DNA of 64,000 nucleotides from Halomonas colorata (GCF_014897985.1 NZ_JABUZA010000011.1:43639-107638), one strand, 5' to 3'. Shown: positions 53,077 to 61,733, counted from the stretch's first letter. Numbers and translations are program-made. The notes: generated from the letters alone by a model not told the origin.

Positions 53077-53185
53077 GTCGGCGGCAGGAAGCTACCAACG
53101 AAAAGGAATTTCCACTCAGGATGAGTGACCAAATGCCAGGAAGGCATGAGTACACCAAACGCCCCTTCATAGGGGCGTTGTTGTA
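53077..53185 (+). ncRNA. Rsm/Csr-type small regulatory RNA (RsmX/Y-like), first copy
   Basis: About 109 nt. Four GGA sites in a row, each in the loop of its own small hairpin: weak GGC-AGGAA-GCT (53083-53093); GAAA-AGGAA-TTTC (53100-53112); CACTC-AGGAT-GAGTG (53113-53127); ATGCC-AGGAA-GGCAT (53133-53147). They are followed by an intrinsic terminator AACGCCCCT/AGGGGCGTT (53158-53179) with TTGTTGTAT. Pentaloops with AGGA on short stems are the way CsrA/RsmA dimers are bound and titrated. Start from the promoter boxes. Identification is by motif only; no covariance model was run. Confidence 0.75.
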
Positions 53186-53188
53186 TAG
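53158..53188 (+). terminator. Terminator of the first Rsm/Csr-like RNA
   Basis: Nine-bp stem AACGCCCCT / AGGGGCGTT with loop TCAT, followed by GTTGTTGTAT. Confidence 0.75.
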
Positions 53189-53387
53189 AGGCGTTGCTGT
53201 TTTTACCTTCTGTATTACCTGTCTTTACATCTCGCCTTTACCCACCACGTGCTGACCTTGCAAAGGCTCGGATCATCCTAGCTGTATCGCGACCTCCTAA
53301 CGTGTTGGCACCGTCGCGATGGCAATCGTAAGAAAATTTAATGTGGCATAGCAAAAATCCTTGAAATTTATAAGATTATTGTTTCCA

Positions 53388-53405
53388 TGTAAGAAAATGC
53401 TTACA
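53388..53405 (+). promoter_or_regulatory. GacA upstream activating sequence
   Basis: TGTAAG-AAAATG-CTTACA: a perfect match to the established GacA/UvrY binding consensus TGTAAG-N6-CTTACA. Its centre is about 64 bp before the predicted start of the second RNA, the distance usual in rsm promoters. A TACACT box (53449-53454) is the candidate -10; no good -35 is present, as expected of an activator-dependent promoter. Confidence 0.82.
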
Positions 53406-53460
53406 AATATTGTCGTCGATTGACTACATTATTTTCTATCAAAGTAGCTACACTTCTAAG

Positions 53461-53575
53461 GGCTACTAATCGCAGTAGCCCACTTGAGTCGCGCTAGCCC
53501 AGGGAAGGGCAATGGAAGGCAATATGCGAAAGGATCAAGGAAGCGCGATAGGCCAAGGAGGGCCCCACCACTTCT
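53461..53575 (+). ncRNA. Rsm/Csr-type small regulatory RNA (RsmZ/CsrB-like), second copy
   Basis: Starts near 53461 with a 5' hairpin GGGCTACT / AGTAGCCC (53460-53481). Five GGA sites follow: GCCC-AGGGAA-GGGC (53497-53510), ATGGAAG (512-518), AAAGGATC and AAGGAAG inside a GCG/CGC stem (about 526-546), and GGCC-AAGGAG-GGCC (53551-53564). The 3' end is uncertain: no terminator is seen at once, and the next strong one is at 53832, which would give about 400 nt, near CsrB size. It should sequester a CsrA/RsmA protein and be switched on by the Gac two-component system through the site upstream. Confidence 0.68.
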
Positions 53576-53831
53576 ACCCAGGCTAACAAACAGCCCCTAT
53601 CTATCCGTTAATTTTATCGGGCTATCACTTGTAGCGTTGTATCCACCGCCAGCAGCACAAGCCGATAGCAACCTTCCTGAAGCATACTACCTAGCAACTA
53701 TTTCGTTGGTTGAGCGCTATCCTCTAGTACGTATAAAAAGCTAACGGCGATTACCTAGGATATAACTCAATTCGTCTTCTGATAGAAAAGTCGGCAGCTT
53801 AATTGGCTATGAGCACTTTTCAAACGCGCAC

Positions 53832-53862
53832 AAAAAAGCCGCCCTTTCGGACGGCTTTTTCG
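53832..53862. terminator. Bidirectional terminator before the tRNA fragment
   Basis: AAAAAAGCCG ... CGGCTTTTT with A and T ends. It can end the plus-strand RNA from 53461 or the original minus-strand tRNA-Thr transcript. Confidence 0.8.
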
Positions 53863-53897
53863 GATTCTCTAATATGTTGCTTTTAACCATCTTTTGA

Positions 53898-53951
53898 TGG
53901 TGCCGACACCAGGAGTCGAACCCGGGACCTACTGATTACAAGTCAGTTGCT
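53898..53951 (-). tRNA. 3' fragment of tRNA-Thr(TGT): attachment site of the integrative element
   Basis: The minus strand holds the last 54 nt of a tRNA: anticodon stem-loop ACTGA-CTTGTAA-TCAGT (anticodon TGT), T arm with GGTTCGACTCC, and 3' end GTCGGCACCA. The 5' acceptor strand (expected GCCGAC) and D arm are missing; the preceding sequence is AT-rich with TTTTTTTT. This is what remains at one end of an element inserted in a tRNA 3' end; the full gene should be at the other end, beyond the window. Confidence 0.8.
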
Positions 53952-54086
53952 TTAACACCAACAAAAAAAATTTTACCCTATAACAGCGCAACCAAAACCT
54001 TCCACTTGTTAGCATTGACATTATCGTCACGCTGTTTGCCGCCTGTCAAGGTGGTAGCTAAGTTTTTGAGTGTAGCTCCTAAAGGC

Positions 54087-55052
54087 TTATTGCTGCTCAA
54101 GATGAGAGTGCCTCTGTTCCAAATACGTTTTTAATGTATTTAGGTCGGGAGAAATATATTCCATTGTTGACCTAATATCGGTATGTCCACACACTTGTTG
54201 GGTCAGATATAGATCCCTACCTTTGCTGCGCATGAGGTCCGTGGCCAAGCTATGACGAAACCGGTGGGGCGTGACGCGGCTACCACAATAGCGCGATAAG
54301 CGGTTGAAGAATCGCTCCACTTGCCAAATATCCATCGTTTCTCGCCGTGTTCGGACTGAGTAGAGGTTTACATTGAAGAGCTGTTCATTACGCTTCACCC
54401 CCTTGGCATGCGCAGCTGTCATTAACTCAACTAGGTATGGATACAGTGCGTCAGTGATTGGGAGCACTGACTCATGGTTGTTTTTGGCTCCTTCTGCTGA
54501 TGCAACTAAACGACGTCGTTTCAGATGTATATCGTCGGGTGTTATACTCAGCAGCTGATTTAACCGAATACCTGTATGGTAGAATGTTTCTACAACTACT
54601 CGCCAAAACCATGCTGGGTGTATGGATGCAGGTTCTTTTTTCACTACTTCGTATCGGCGGCACAACTCTAGTGCTTCTCTTGATAACCCGATATCTATAT
54701 CTCTTAAAGTTTTTCGACCACGCTTTTTTTCCCGCAGGAAGACATTTTCAAAAGGAGACTTATCTATCGCTATCAAATCGTTCGTTATACCAAAGCGATA
54801 TAGCGACTTTAAGTGCCTTGCATAGTTATTCCAGCTGCTTTCCTTTATCCCGCTAGGGTTGCGGCTAGATTCAACTATGGCGACCCTCCATGCTAAAACA
54901 TCATGACGCCTAACATCCCCAGGCATGACGTCCAAGCCGATATAACGTCTAAACAACCTCACAGGCCCCGAATAGCTCAACTGAGTTTTTGGTGAAAGCC
55001 AGCGCTCAACAAACATTTCTTCCAATATTTGCTGAAAGTTATAATTGCTCAT
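54087..55052 (-). CDS. Tyrosine-type site-specific recombinase (ICE integrase)
   Basis: 321 residues. N-terminal SAM-like core-binding domain (1-105), C-terminal catalytic domain with Arg in YHTGIRLNQLLSITP, HxxR in TPHRFRHSLATDLM, the second His in VCGHTDIRSTMEY and the nucleophile Tyr in the same segment. It cuts and joins attP and the tRNA-Thr attB. It is 136 bp from the tRNA fragment. Its ATG overlaps the relaxase stop by four bases, an unusual coupling. Confidence 0.92.
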   Translation of the reverse strand: MSNYNFQQILEEMFVERWLSPKTQLSYSGPVRLFRRYIGLDVMPGDVRRHDVLAWRVAIVESSRNPSGIKESSWNNYARHLKSLYRFGITNDLIAIDKSPFENVFLREKKRGRKTLRDIDIGLSREALELCRRYEVVKKEPASIHPAWFWRVVVETFYHTGIRLNQLLSITPDDIHLKRRRLVASAEGAKNNHESVLPITDALYPYLVELMTAAHAKGVKRNEQLFNVNLYSVRTRRETMDIWQVERFFNRLSRYCGSRVTPHRFRHSLATDLMRSKGRDLYLTQQVCGHTDIRSTMEYISPDLNTLKTYLEQRHSHLEQQ

Positions 55053-56821
55053 TCCCCCTCCTCTTGAGCAAGAGTGAGGAAAACGTTATCCATGCAGTCA
55101 GTAGGTGTAATATCACTGTCCTGCTTCAACCGATATCCTTTGAGTACGCTACCCCGACGATTCGGGCCACGGACGCTGACCTCCCAAATATTGGTATCGT
55201 GTTCAGTTTTAATGTGAAGCCCTAGCTTTTGAAATCGCTGCTGCACTTTGTTCCAGTTTTTATCTGTTCCAAATGTAAGATCACAGAATCGCCTGAAAAT
55301 ACCGGGACTTACCAGGAAGTAGCCTCCCTCAACAACATGTACAAGAGCTTTTGAGTCATTAACTATTAACTTTCGAGAAGCAAGGCTTTGCTGCAGCCAT
55401 GATATAAATCGCTCACCAATGTCAACCGGATCAGCCTGTGGCGACTTGCTTACATTGCAGAATGCTTCATTTGACTGTTTCTTTGTTGTACTCACCTCGT
55501 CAGCTTGAACATCGTCTCCAGCTATTAGTGCCATCATGTCATTGATGCTGAACTCACCAGCTTCACTGGCCGAACTATGAATTTCTGTATCTGCTATAGC
55601 TTCGGAACTCTCTGCAAGCTTTGGTTTGGCGGCGGCTGCCGAGTCCAGTGCAGTAGAACTGCTATCTTTTGAAGCTTTTGAGTCAATTACCGTCAATGTG
55701 CCATTCAACGTAGAGGGGCGCTCTTCTTCTGCGCCCCAGATAAGTCCTGCAGGCACTTTCAAAAAACTTAGACTAGCTCGCCAGTCTCCTATTTGGACGT
55801 CCGCTTTCCAAACAGACTTACCCTCACCTGCCTCTTCGATCAGGCCATGTGCTTGCATCTCGTCGTACATACGCGTTGTGTTCGATGGAACGCCACCGAC
55901 CCCATGCTCTAGTAGATACGCTTTGAGTTGGTTCGGTACGCTGGGTGAAACGATCCAAAGTGCATCGTCAGTTAAGTACGCAGGCGCTCGCGGTGCATTT
56001 AGAGTTAACTGCTCCTTTACGAGGTACCTGAGAGCGTCTGTTAACTTGCGTTGTAGAGACTGAACTGGCGCTTTTAGCGCTTTAGCTGGATCACCTCCTA
56101 GCGCATTGGCAACCGAAGCCCTATCAGCCTGAGAAACAATTTCACCGATAATTCCTGCTTCACTACTATACCCAGACATGGAGAACATCAATTGCTTGAA
56201 TACTTGAGGGTCTTCAGACACCCAGTCCAAAATGGCTCCGTCAAGTACACGATGACAAAGTAAACCATTGGTTGCTTGATGTAGCATGTAATCGCGATCC
56301 TTACGATATTTGACTCGGTATGGACTGGGTATGGGACCATTCCATACACACCACTTCCTTCCATCATTCAGATAGATATCAACATCCAATAGCTTTGCGA
56401 CATCATGTAGTAGAGCGCCGTACGCTATCGCAACAGTCCATCGCTCGCTACACGATGACTGCATTTCTGGGGATGCACCTGGCGGAAGTAAATGCTTCTG
56501 CCGGATCCTTAATGCGAAATTAACCACCTCAAGGCCATGATCCAGCATCCCTCCGGCATAGGCATGATGATGAGACTCTGATGCAGGTATTAACTGAACA
56601 AGTTCAGCGTAGCGTTCCAATGGGCGCTGTATAAACTCCTGAAAAACGGGTTTTGTCAGTGAGGTCAGATCCCATAGTGCTTTTATCACTTGCTTTCTAT
56701 ATGGCTGATCAAGCAGCTTCGCCCCTGCCAAGGGCACCACCCAGCCCTCCTCTGCACGAGAGCGAGGGATCGGTGCCATTTTTTTCTTTATGAACAGACT
56801 CTTTAACATCAGTAGGCTCAA
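55049..56821 (-). CDS. MobH-family relaxase (TraI_2 domain)
   Basis: 590 residues. The N-terminal domain carries SESHHHAYAGGMLDHGLEV and ALLHDVAKLLDVDIYLND, the three-His and HD motifs of PF07514, as in TraI of ICEclc, SXT and R391. A low-complexity Ser/Ala/Glu linker lies about 385-470, followed by a C-terminal DUF1528-like domain (ERFISWLQQSLASRKLIVND, VSPGIFRRFCDL). It nicks the transfer origin and leads the strand in conjugation. No coupling protein or pilus gene is in the window. Alternative start at codon 5. Confidence 0.9.
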   Translation of the reverse strand: MSLLMLKSLFIKKKMAPIPRSRAEEGWVVPLAGAKLLDQPYRKQVIKALWDLTSLTKPVFQEFIQRPLERYAELVQLIPASESHHHAYAGGMLDHGLEVVNFALRIRQKHLLPPGASPEMQSSCSERWTVAIAYGALLHDVAKLLDVDIYLNDGRKWCVWNGPIPSPYRVKYRKDRDYMLHQATNGLLCHRVLDGAILDWVSEDPQVFKQLMFSMSGYSSEAGIIGEIVSQADRASVANALGGDPAKALKAPVQSLQRKLTDALRYLVKEQLTLNAPRAPAYLTDDALWIVSPSVPNQLKAYLLEHGVGGVPSNTTRMYDEMQAHGLIEEAGEGKSVWKADVQIGDWRASLSFLKVPAGLIWGAEEERPSTLNGTLTVIDSKASKDSSSTALDSAAAAKPKLAESSEAIADTEIHSSASEAGEFSINDMMALIAGDDVQADEVSTTKKQSNEAFCNVSKSPQADPVDIGERFISWLQQSLASRKLIVNDSKALVHVVEGGYFLVSPGIFRRFCDLTFGTDKNWNKVQQRFQKLGLHIKTEHDTNIWEVSVRGPNRRGSVLKGYRLKQDSDITPTDCMDNVFLTLAQEEGE

Positions 56822-57052
56822 TAGTAGTCAATTGGTCTATCTGACGCAGTTCTGAAATTGAAGTGAAGCGGGAATGTTAAGTTCCATCTCAATACTTTCC
56901 GTCACTGCAGCTGATCTTTAGCTCTTAATAAGAACAAATCTCTCAAGAGGATGGCTAACCATACCTAATATACAAGAAGCACAAAGGCTAGATTGTTAAA
57001 CAAAGTTTCTCGCCCAGAGAGACTATCCTGTATATAAACAAAGACCATTAAA

Positions 57053-57074
57053 AACCCCCTCCGAAGAGGGGGTT
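57053..57074 (-). terminator. Terminator after the helicase gene
   Basis: AACCCCCTC, loop CGAA, GAGGGGGTT; on the minus strand it is followed by TTTTAATGG. Ends the operon beginning on the right, so the relaxase has its own promoter in 56822-57052. Confidence 0.78.
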
Positions 57075-57078
57075 GAGT

Positions 57079-59364
57079 TCAAGCGACCAGTTGCCTAGCT
57101 AATGCCATTTCTACGGAGTCACCATCCGTATTAAGGGCATCAAGGCCTGACTCAGGAACATCTCCCGACGTGCTTTGAGCCACGGCAATTTTCTTGGCCA
57201 TTAGTGCCAGGCACGTGATCTGTGATGTTTGGGCATAACCCAAGTACAACACACGTACCGGCATTTTCTGACCGATTCGCCAGGAACGCCTAGCCGCCTG
57301 TAGCAGCGTATAAACGTTCCAGCCGGTCTGCATAAAGACGATGGTTGGAAAATCCAGCAGATCCAATCCTGTTTTCACCAACTCGGGATTGGTTATGACC
57401 ACGTCGACCCCGCGGTCAACTTGCTCTGCAATCCAATCCTCTCTCCTTGTTGTCTCAACGCTGGAACGAAGTATCGAAGTTTTAAAACCGGCTTGCTCAA
57501 GAACCCGTTTAAGACGGCTGCTAGTGTCGCGTTTGCCTGTATAGGACGTATAGACCAACACTTTGCGTCCTTCAGCTTTCTCTCGCTTGCAGATCTCAAT
57601 GAGCTCCCGTTCCTTGGGCGTGAGATCTTGCTCGCTAAAAATCGTCTTAACGAACGCTAACAGGTTGCCATTGCGTGGATGCTTAACTGTCTCCTGTCGG
57701 AAACAGCAATCAGGCCATGCAAGTAACGCGTTAAGCACAACGCCTAGCAGGGTCGTATCCCGCCGTGCTAAAGCCTGCTTTAGTTCGGCGGTCAACTGAG
57801 CTTCTAGTCGCCGATAGGCAAAAAACTGCTCTTCACCCATCGGTACCTCTATGAACTCTTCATCGTAGGGCGGTAGTACGTTGCCCCCGATATCTTTGAG
57901 TTTGAGGAAGACAGTGAAAGGCAGCACATAACGCATGATGCCCTTAGGGCCGAAGCCTGGGGCTTTTACAGTGCGCACAGACAGCTTTTTGCCTTTAGCT
58001 GTTTTGTGCGAATCACCGTCGCGCTCAGTGTAAATGTCCTTCAGCACTCCATGATCACGTAGGAACGACATGGCCGCAGGCCCCATCGATCCCCTGTCAT
58101 TAGGGCTATAGCCATCTTCAATCATTCTGGACGTCAGAATTCTGAACAGCAGATAGAAGAGATCATCAGCATATCCCCCCATCAGAGTGCCCGTGAGCAA
58201 CAGTGTTTTTCGCGCCTTAGCCGCCAGTACACCCATTGCCTGCCCCTGTGCTGAGCCCGCATTTTTGTACTCGTGACCTTCGTCTACGATTAGCAGATCG
58301 AATGTCTGGTTGGGCAGATAACGCTTAACGAACTCAGTAGCCTGGTAGCCACCTTCACCAAAGCCAAATTCCATCGTGGCCATGGTTCGTTCCATCCGTG
58401 CTGCCTGACGATCCGAGAACACCAGATCACCGTTTTCATCCATCAAGTTCAGGAACTCATGGATGTTGTCACCTAGCATGGAGGCCAGAAACTCTTCGCC
58501 GAATTGGCCAACGAGTCGCTCAGATGTCACTTTGCCGATCGTTGGCAGTTTACGCAGAGCTTTTAACACCATATCGCGCTGCACATTGCCGGTAGCCCGC
58601 TGCGGGCGCATCAGCGTCCATAGTGTGTTACCACAATGCTGGCATTTTTGTCGCCGCTCCTCACGCAAGAACTGCACCATGCTGACGTGCTCGCCATCAC
58701 TATCGAGTATCCAGCCGCCACAGTCTGGGCATGAGGCCAACTCTCCACCACAAACACGCTTAGCTGCTGCAACAGGGCGCCAGTGGAACCCCATTCTCAT
58801 CCTCACTCGACCGAGAATGAAAAACTCGGGACGCCCATCATCAGGCGTGCCAAGTACAGAACGAAGCTTCAATAGCTTGGCTAGCGTATCTGGGCCATTG
58901 AGTACCCATACTCGTGCATTTGGAATGGTCTCCAATATCTCGCGCCGCCACTTATAAACTAGGTGGGGTGGTGCGATTACTTTAAAGCGGCGATAGCCCT
59001 CCGCATGGCATACAGCAGCCATGGCGATGGCCATCATGGTTTTACCCGTTCCCATCTCAGCATTAATGATGCCAGCAGGTTCATTGCGGTCGAGCATTAA
59101 CGCTGCGATCGCCTGTACCACTTCTGCTTGGGCAGTAAACGGTTTGCGTGCCAAACCATCCATAATGACTTGTCGCGCTGGGTTGCCCGCTCCGTCATAG
59201 ACGGGCGGGTGAGATCGGCTCAACGACTCAAGCAGTCCATCCCCAAACTCTTCAATGAAGTCATTCAGGTCTACCGTAGGCCCGAAGCTATTTGCATCAA
59301 ATGCCGCTGGTAGATTTTCGCTTACAGTGCCGGCCGATGCCGGTGATTTGATCATTGGGTACAT
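57079..59364 (-). CDS. SNF2/DEAD-like helicase of ICE core
   Basis: 761 residues from ATG 59364 (AGGAGAGACGATC upstream). Walker A in NAEMGTGKTMMAIAMA, a zinc-binding insert SCPDCGGWILD plus QKCQHCGNTLW, DEGHEYKNAG (motif II), motif III LLLTGTLMGG, C-terminal helicase VLVYTSYTGKRDTSSRLKR and VI QAARRSWRIGQ. Superfamily 2 ATPase, probably moving on double-stranded DNA. Such genes sit beside a methylase in ICEclc-type elements and their precise role is not settled. Confidence 0.88.
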   Translation of the reverse strand: MYPMIKSPASAGTVSENLPAAFDANSFGPTVDLNDFIEEFGDGLLESLSRSHPPVYDGAGNPARQVIMDGLARKPFTAQAEVVQAIAALMLDRNEPAGIINAEMGTGKTMMAIAMAAVCHAEGYRRFKVIAPPHLVYKWRREILETIPNARVWVLNGPDTLAKLLKLRSVLGTPDDGRPEFFILGRVRMRMGFHWRPVAAAKRVCGGELASCPDCGGWILDSDGEHVSMVQFLREERRQKCQHCGNTLWTLMRPQRATGNVQRDMVLKALRKLPTIGKVTSERLVGQFGEEFLASMLGDNIHEFLNLMDENGDLVFSDRQAARMERTMATMEFGFGEGGYQATEFVKRYLPNQTFDLLIVDEGHEYKNAGSAQGQAMGVLAAKARKTLLLTGTLMGGYADDLFYLLFRILTSRMIEDGYSPNDRGSMGPAAMSFLRDHGVLKDIYTERDGDSHKTAKGKKLSVRTVKAPGFGPKGIMRYVLPFTVFLKLKDIGGNVLPPYDEEFIEVPMGEEQFFAYRRLEAQLTAELKQALARRDTTLLGVVLNALLAWPDCCFRQETVKHPRNGNLLAFVKTIFSEQDLTPKERELIEICKREKAEGRKVLVYTSYTGKRDTSSRLKRVLEQAGFKTSILRSSVETTRREDWIAEQVDRGVDVVITNPELVKTGLDLLDFPTIVFMQTGWNVYTLLQAARRSWRIGQKMPVRVLYLGYAQTSQITCLALMAKKIAVAQSTSGDVPESGLDALNTDGDSVEMALARQLVA

Positions 59365-59408
59365 GATCGTCTCTCCTATGAGTATCAAGAAATGACGGGC
59401 ATGCACCT

Positions 59409-59440
59409 CCCCAGACGGGTTAGGTACAGCCCGTCTGGGG
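59409..59440. other. 11-bp inverted repeat between methylase and helicase genes
   Basis: CCCCAGACGGG and CCCGTCTGGGG with a 10-nt loop. No T-run on the minus strand. It could moderate read-through. Confidence 0.5.
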
Positions 59441-59467
59441 GTGAGGTAGAGCGAACTTCGCCCTTAG

Positions 59468-60961
59468 TTAATAGTCTTCTGGCAGTAGCAGCGTTGTCGA
59501 GCTGCGGTCCGCCTCTGTAATAATCCAAATGGTGAGCGTTGAGCTCACGTTGTAAACGGACATCAAGCGATCACCGTCTTGGAGGCTCTGTTCGTTTCGC
59601 TGAGCATCGCCCCCTGATACGTCTCCCCAATCACAAAATGCATGACGTTTGAGAAGCGTTAAGGGGTTGAATACCCCATCAGCAATCAGATCGTTCACAG
59701 CACGAGTCATCACGATTCGACCGAGACCGAATCTCAGCTTCTTCGTAGTTACGTTTGATACCGCCGCCTGTCGAGTAGGAGCCGATTCCGCTTCATCAAT
59801 CTCACCGCCTTCTGAAGCATTTGCATCGCTATCATTGGCTGGTGGTACAGACGTTATCGTTAGCAGTTGACCCAGCTGTGTAGACCCTGCTGTCATTTCC
59901 CACGCTCGGATCACGGGTACAAACCGATCAGTTAGAACCCGGGTTTCTTTCACTGAACCATCTTCGTTCTCAGTGAATTCGGTTTTAGATATCTTATCCT
60001 TGTGAGTATTGCCTTTAACTACCAGGCAACGCCCACCAGGTGATGTGACTACTCCAGTGATGGCACCGGCAGCTAACGAAAGCGCCAAATGCCAGTTCGA
60101 TAAACGCCTGACAGGAGGTCTTGTTTTGAGACCTGTTCGGCCGAAAATGGCACCGACGTCAGACCATAATCCGCCCAGTTGAGTAACCTCTTCTTCCAAT
60201 TGCCTAGGCTCAACAGTCACTCGGTAGAAGTGCCCCATCTCACCCTTCGCAGAAGGAACCACGTAGGGGTCGAAAGGCCATTCGTCTGGTAGAACATCAG
60301 GCGTCTCCTCTTTCATACCAACGCGAAGCAGCTGACTACGGTGTCGCTTAGTCTCTGCCTTGCCTTCCACCTCGTAGCGACGGGCTCTATTGCCAAAAAT
60401 CACTACTTGCTGAAATTCATCGACGGCCGCCCGAAATACCCTCAGGTTGTTGATATGATTGGCTAACCATCCCGCTAACTCCTTGTCGAGCGAATAAGCC
60501 GGGATAATCAATACCAATACGCCCCCGTACTGGAGAGTATTAATCGTGCGCTGGTAGAAAAGCTTTTCAAGTCGCTGTCGACCTTTGCCCTCGTAATGCA
60601 CGTTTTGGGCACTGTCGGCGACAAGATCACCATAGGGGGGGTTGAGCCAAAGCAGCCCCATGGTTCTCTGTGAGACAACGGTGTCCATGAGGTCACCTTG
60701 TAGCGATGTATCCACTAAAGATGCCATTGTGGTCGCTCGCTCAGGGTCGTACTCGACGCCGAAGGCATGGACATATTCACGGCCCAGGTAGTGTGCTACT
60801 TCTGCGATCGCTTCGCCCTCACCCGCACATGGGTCAAAGATTCGCATTTCACCAACAGATGGCTGCAAAGCTTTTAAAACCCGTTCAGTTGAACGTGTAT
60901 CTGTTGGGTAATAGCCGTTCTTTACATAATTGTGCGCCAGGCGCGGAAACATGAGTGCCAT
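59468..60961 (-). CDS. DUF6094-type DNA methylase-like protein
   Basis: 497 residues. Class I SAM-methyltransferase fold: IFDPCAGEGEAIAEVAHYLG (motif I), FGVEYDPERATTMASLVD, and LLWLNPPYGD (catalytic NPPY of amino-methyltransferases acting on adenine N6 or cytosine N4). The C-terminal half (about 270-497) is beta-rich and not assigned. Linked with the helicase gene (103 bp) in ICE cores. It may protect element DNA or modify single strands in transfer; target unknown. Confidence 0.85.
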   Translation of the reverse strand: MALMFPRLAHNYVKNGYYPTDTRSTERVLKALQPSVGEMRIFDPCAGEGEAIAEVAHYLGREYVHAFGVEYDPERATTMASLVDTSLQGDLMDTVVSQRTMGLLWLNPPYGDLVADSAQNVHYEGKGRQRLEKLFYQRTINTLQYGGVLVLIIPAYSLDKELAGWLANHINNLRVFRAAVDEFQQVVIFGNRARRYEVEGKAETKRHRSQLLRVGMKEETPDVLPDEWPFDPYVVPSAKGEMGHFYRVTVEPRQLEEEVTQLGGLWSDVGAIFGRTGLKTRPPVRRLSNWHLALSLAAGAITGVVTSPGGRCLVVKGNTHKDKISKTEFTENEDGSVKETRVLTDRFVPVIRAWEMTAGSTQLGQLLTITSVPPANDSDANASEGGEIDEAESAPTRQAAVSNVTTKKLRFGLGRIVMTRAVNDLIADGVFNPLTLLKRHAFCDWGDVSGGDAQRNEQSLQDGDRLMSVYNVSSTLTIWIITEADRSSTTLLLPEDY

Positions 60962-61033
60962 GAGGCACCTCCTGAATGAAATTAAGGATGGGAATAAGAA
61001 GGCGCGGACAAGCCACGCCAGAAGGAAGTAAAT

Positions 61034-61627
61034 TCAAGGCTCGGTGGTGAGATGGCCAGTTCGGATCATCTCGCTAATGCACATCGCCATTGCGTTCTGA
61101 TCCAGCTTGATTTCCCAGGCGTTGAGCCGTCCCAGCGAGTTTTGAGCAGGAACAATGGCATTCTGCTGATGCAGCCATGCCATAACCTGTTCTTGCCAGT
61201 GATCGAGGAGCGGTAGAGGACATAAGTCATTAATCCGCTGCCACAGCCTGTTTTCAATCGACTCTGAAGTCTCGCGCTCAATGAGCATGACTGCTTCAAG
61301 ATTGGCTCGATCAGGGCTAACGCAGCGCTGGTCAAACAGCCATACCTGCACCAGGCTACCGAAGCGGGTCTTTTGAAAGGCCCGAGTCGTGCGTTTTTCG
61401 TAGTTATCCATGTCGCGGAAGCGAACACGGTGTTGGGTCCCACCCTCCATAATATGGAGGGCATCCAGGCCGTTCTGGGCTGGTGGTAGCGTAAGCCTTG
61501 CAAGCAGCTCCTGGATAGCTGTATCCCTCCCCCAAAGAGAGAGGAACAAGCAATCGCCGTCACTGCTGACACAGCACGCGTCTGCATATAAATCGGAGTA
61601 TTCCCCGATAGCGAATAGGTCGGCCAT
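61034..61627 (-). CDS. Hypothetical ICE protein, 197 aa
   Basis: Starts at ATG 61627 after GGAGG. Soluble alpha/beta; CCVSSDGDCLFLSLWGRDTAI, GGTQHRVRFRDMDNYEKRTT and VQVWLFDQRCV are the best-defined stretches, and the last 60 residues (DHWQEQVMAWLHQQN) look helical. I do not recognise a family. It stands between the methylase and DUF3275 genes on the same strand, within the ICE core. Confidence 0.7.
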   Translation of the reverse strand: MADLFAIGEYSDLYADACCVSSDGDCLFLSLWGRDTAIQELLARLTLPPAQNGLDALHIMEGGTQHRVRFRDMDNYEKRTTRAFQKTRFGSLVQVWLFDQRCVSPDRANLEAVMLIERETSESIENRLWQRINDLCPLPLLDHWQEQVMAWLHQQNAIVPAQNSLGRLNAWEIKLDQNAMAMCISEMIRTGHLTTEP

Positions 61628-61733
61628 CACTGCCTCCATCGATCAGTGTTGAGAGATTGATGGAGCGACCGAGCCCCAAGGGCGTCGATGCGCCCCATAG
61701 GGGTTAATTACTACCTAGCTGTAGATAACGGGG

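Noticed and set aside
53484..53744. Plus-strand open frame of 86 codons beginning with TTG
   Set aside because: No ribosome site, odd composition, no family; it overlaps the GGA-rich RNA, which explains the sequence better.
53898..53951. Complete tRNA gene
   Set aside because: Acceptor 5' strand and D arm are missing and replaced by AT-rich sequence; only the 3' part is present.
57079..60961. BREX- or DISARM-like defence system
   Set aside because: Only one helicase and one methylase; no phospholipase D, PglZ, BrxL or DUF1998 gene. The pair fits an ICE core.
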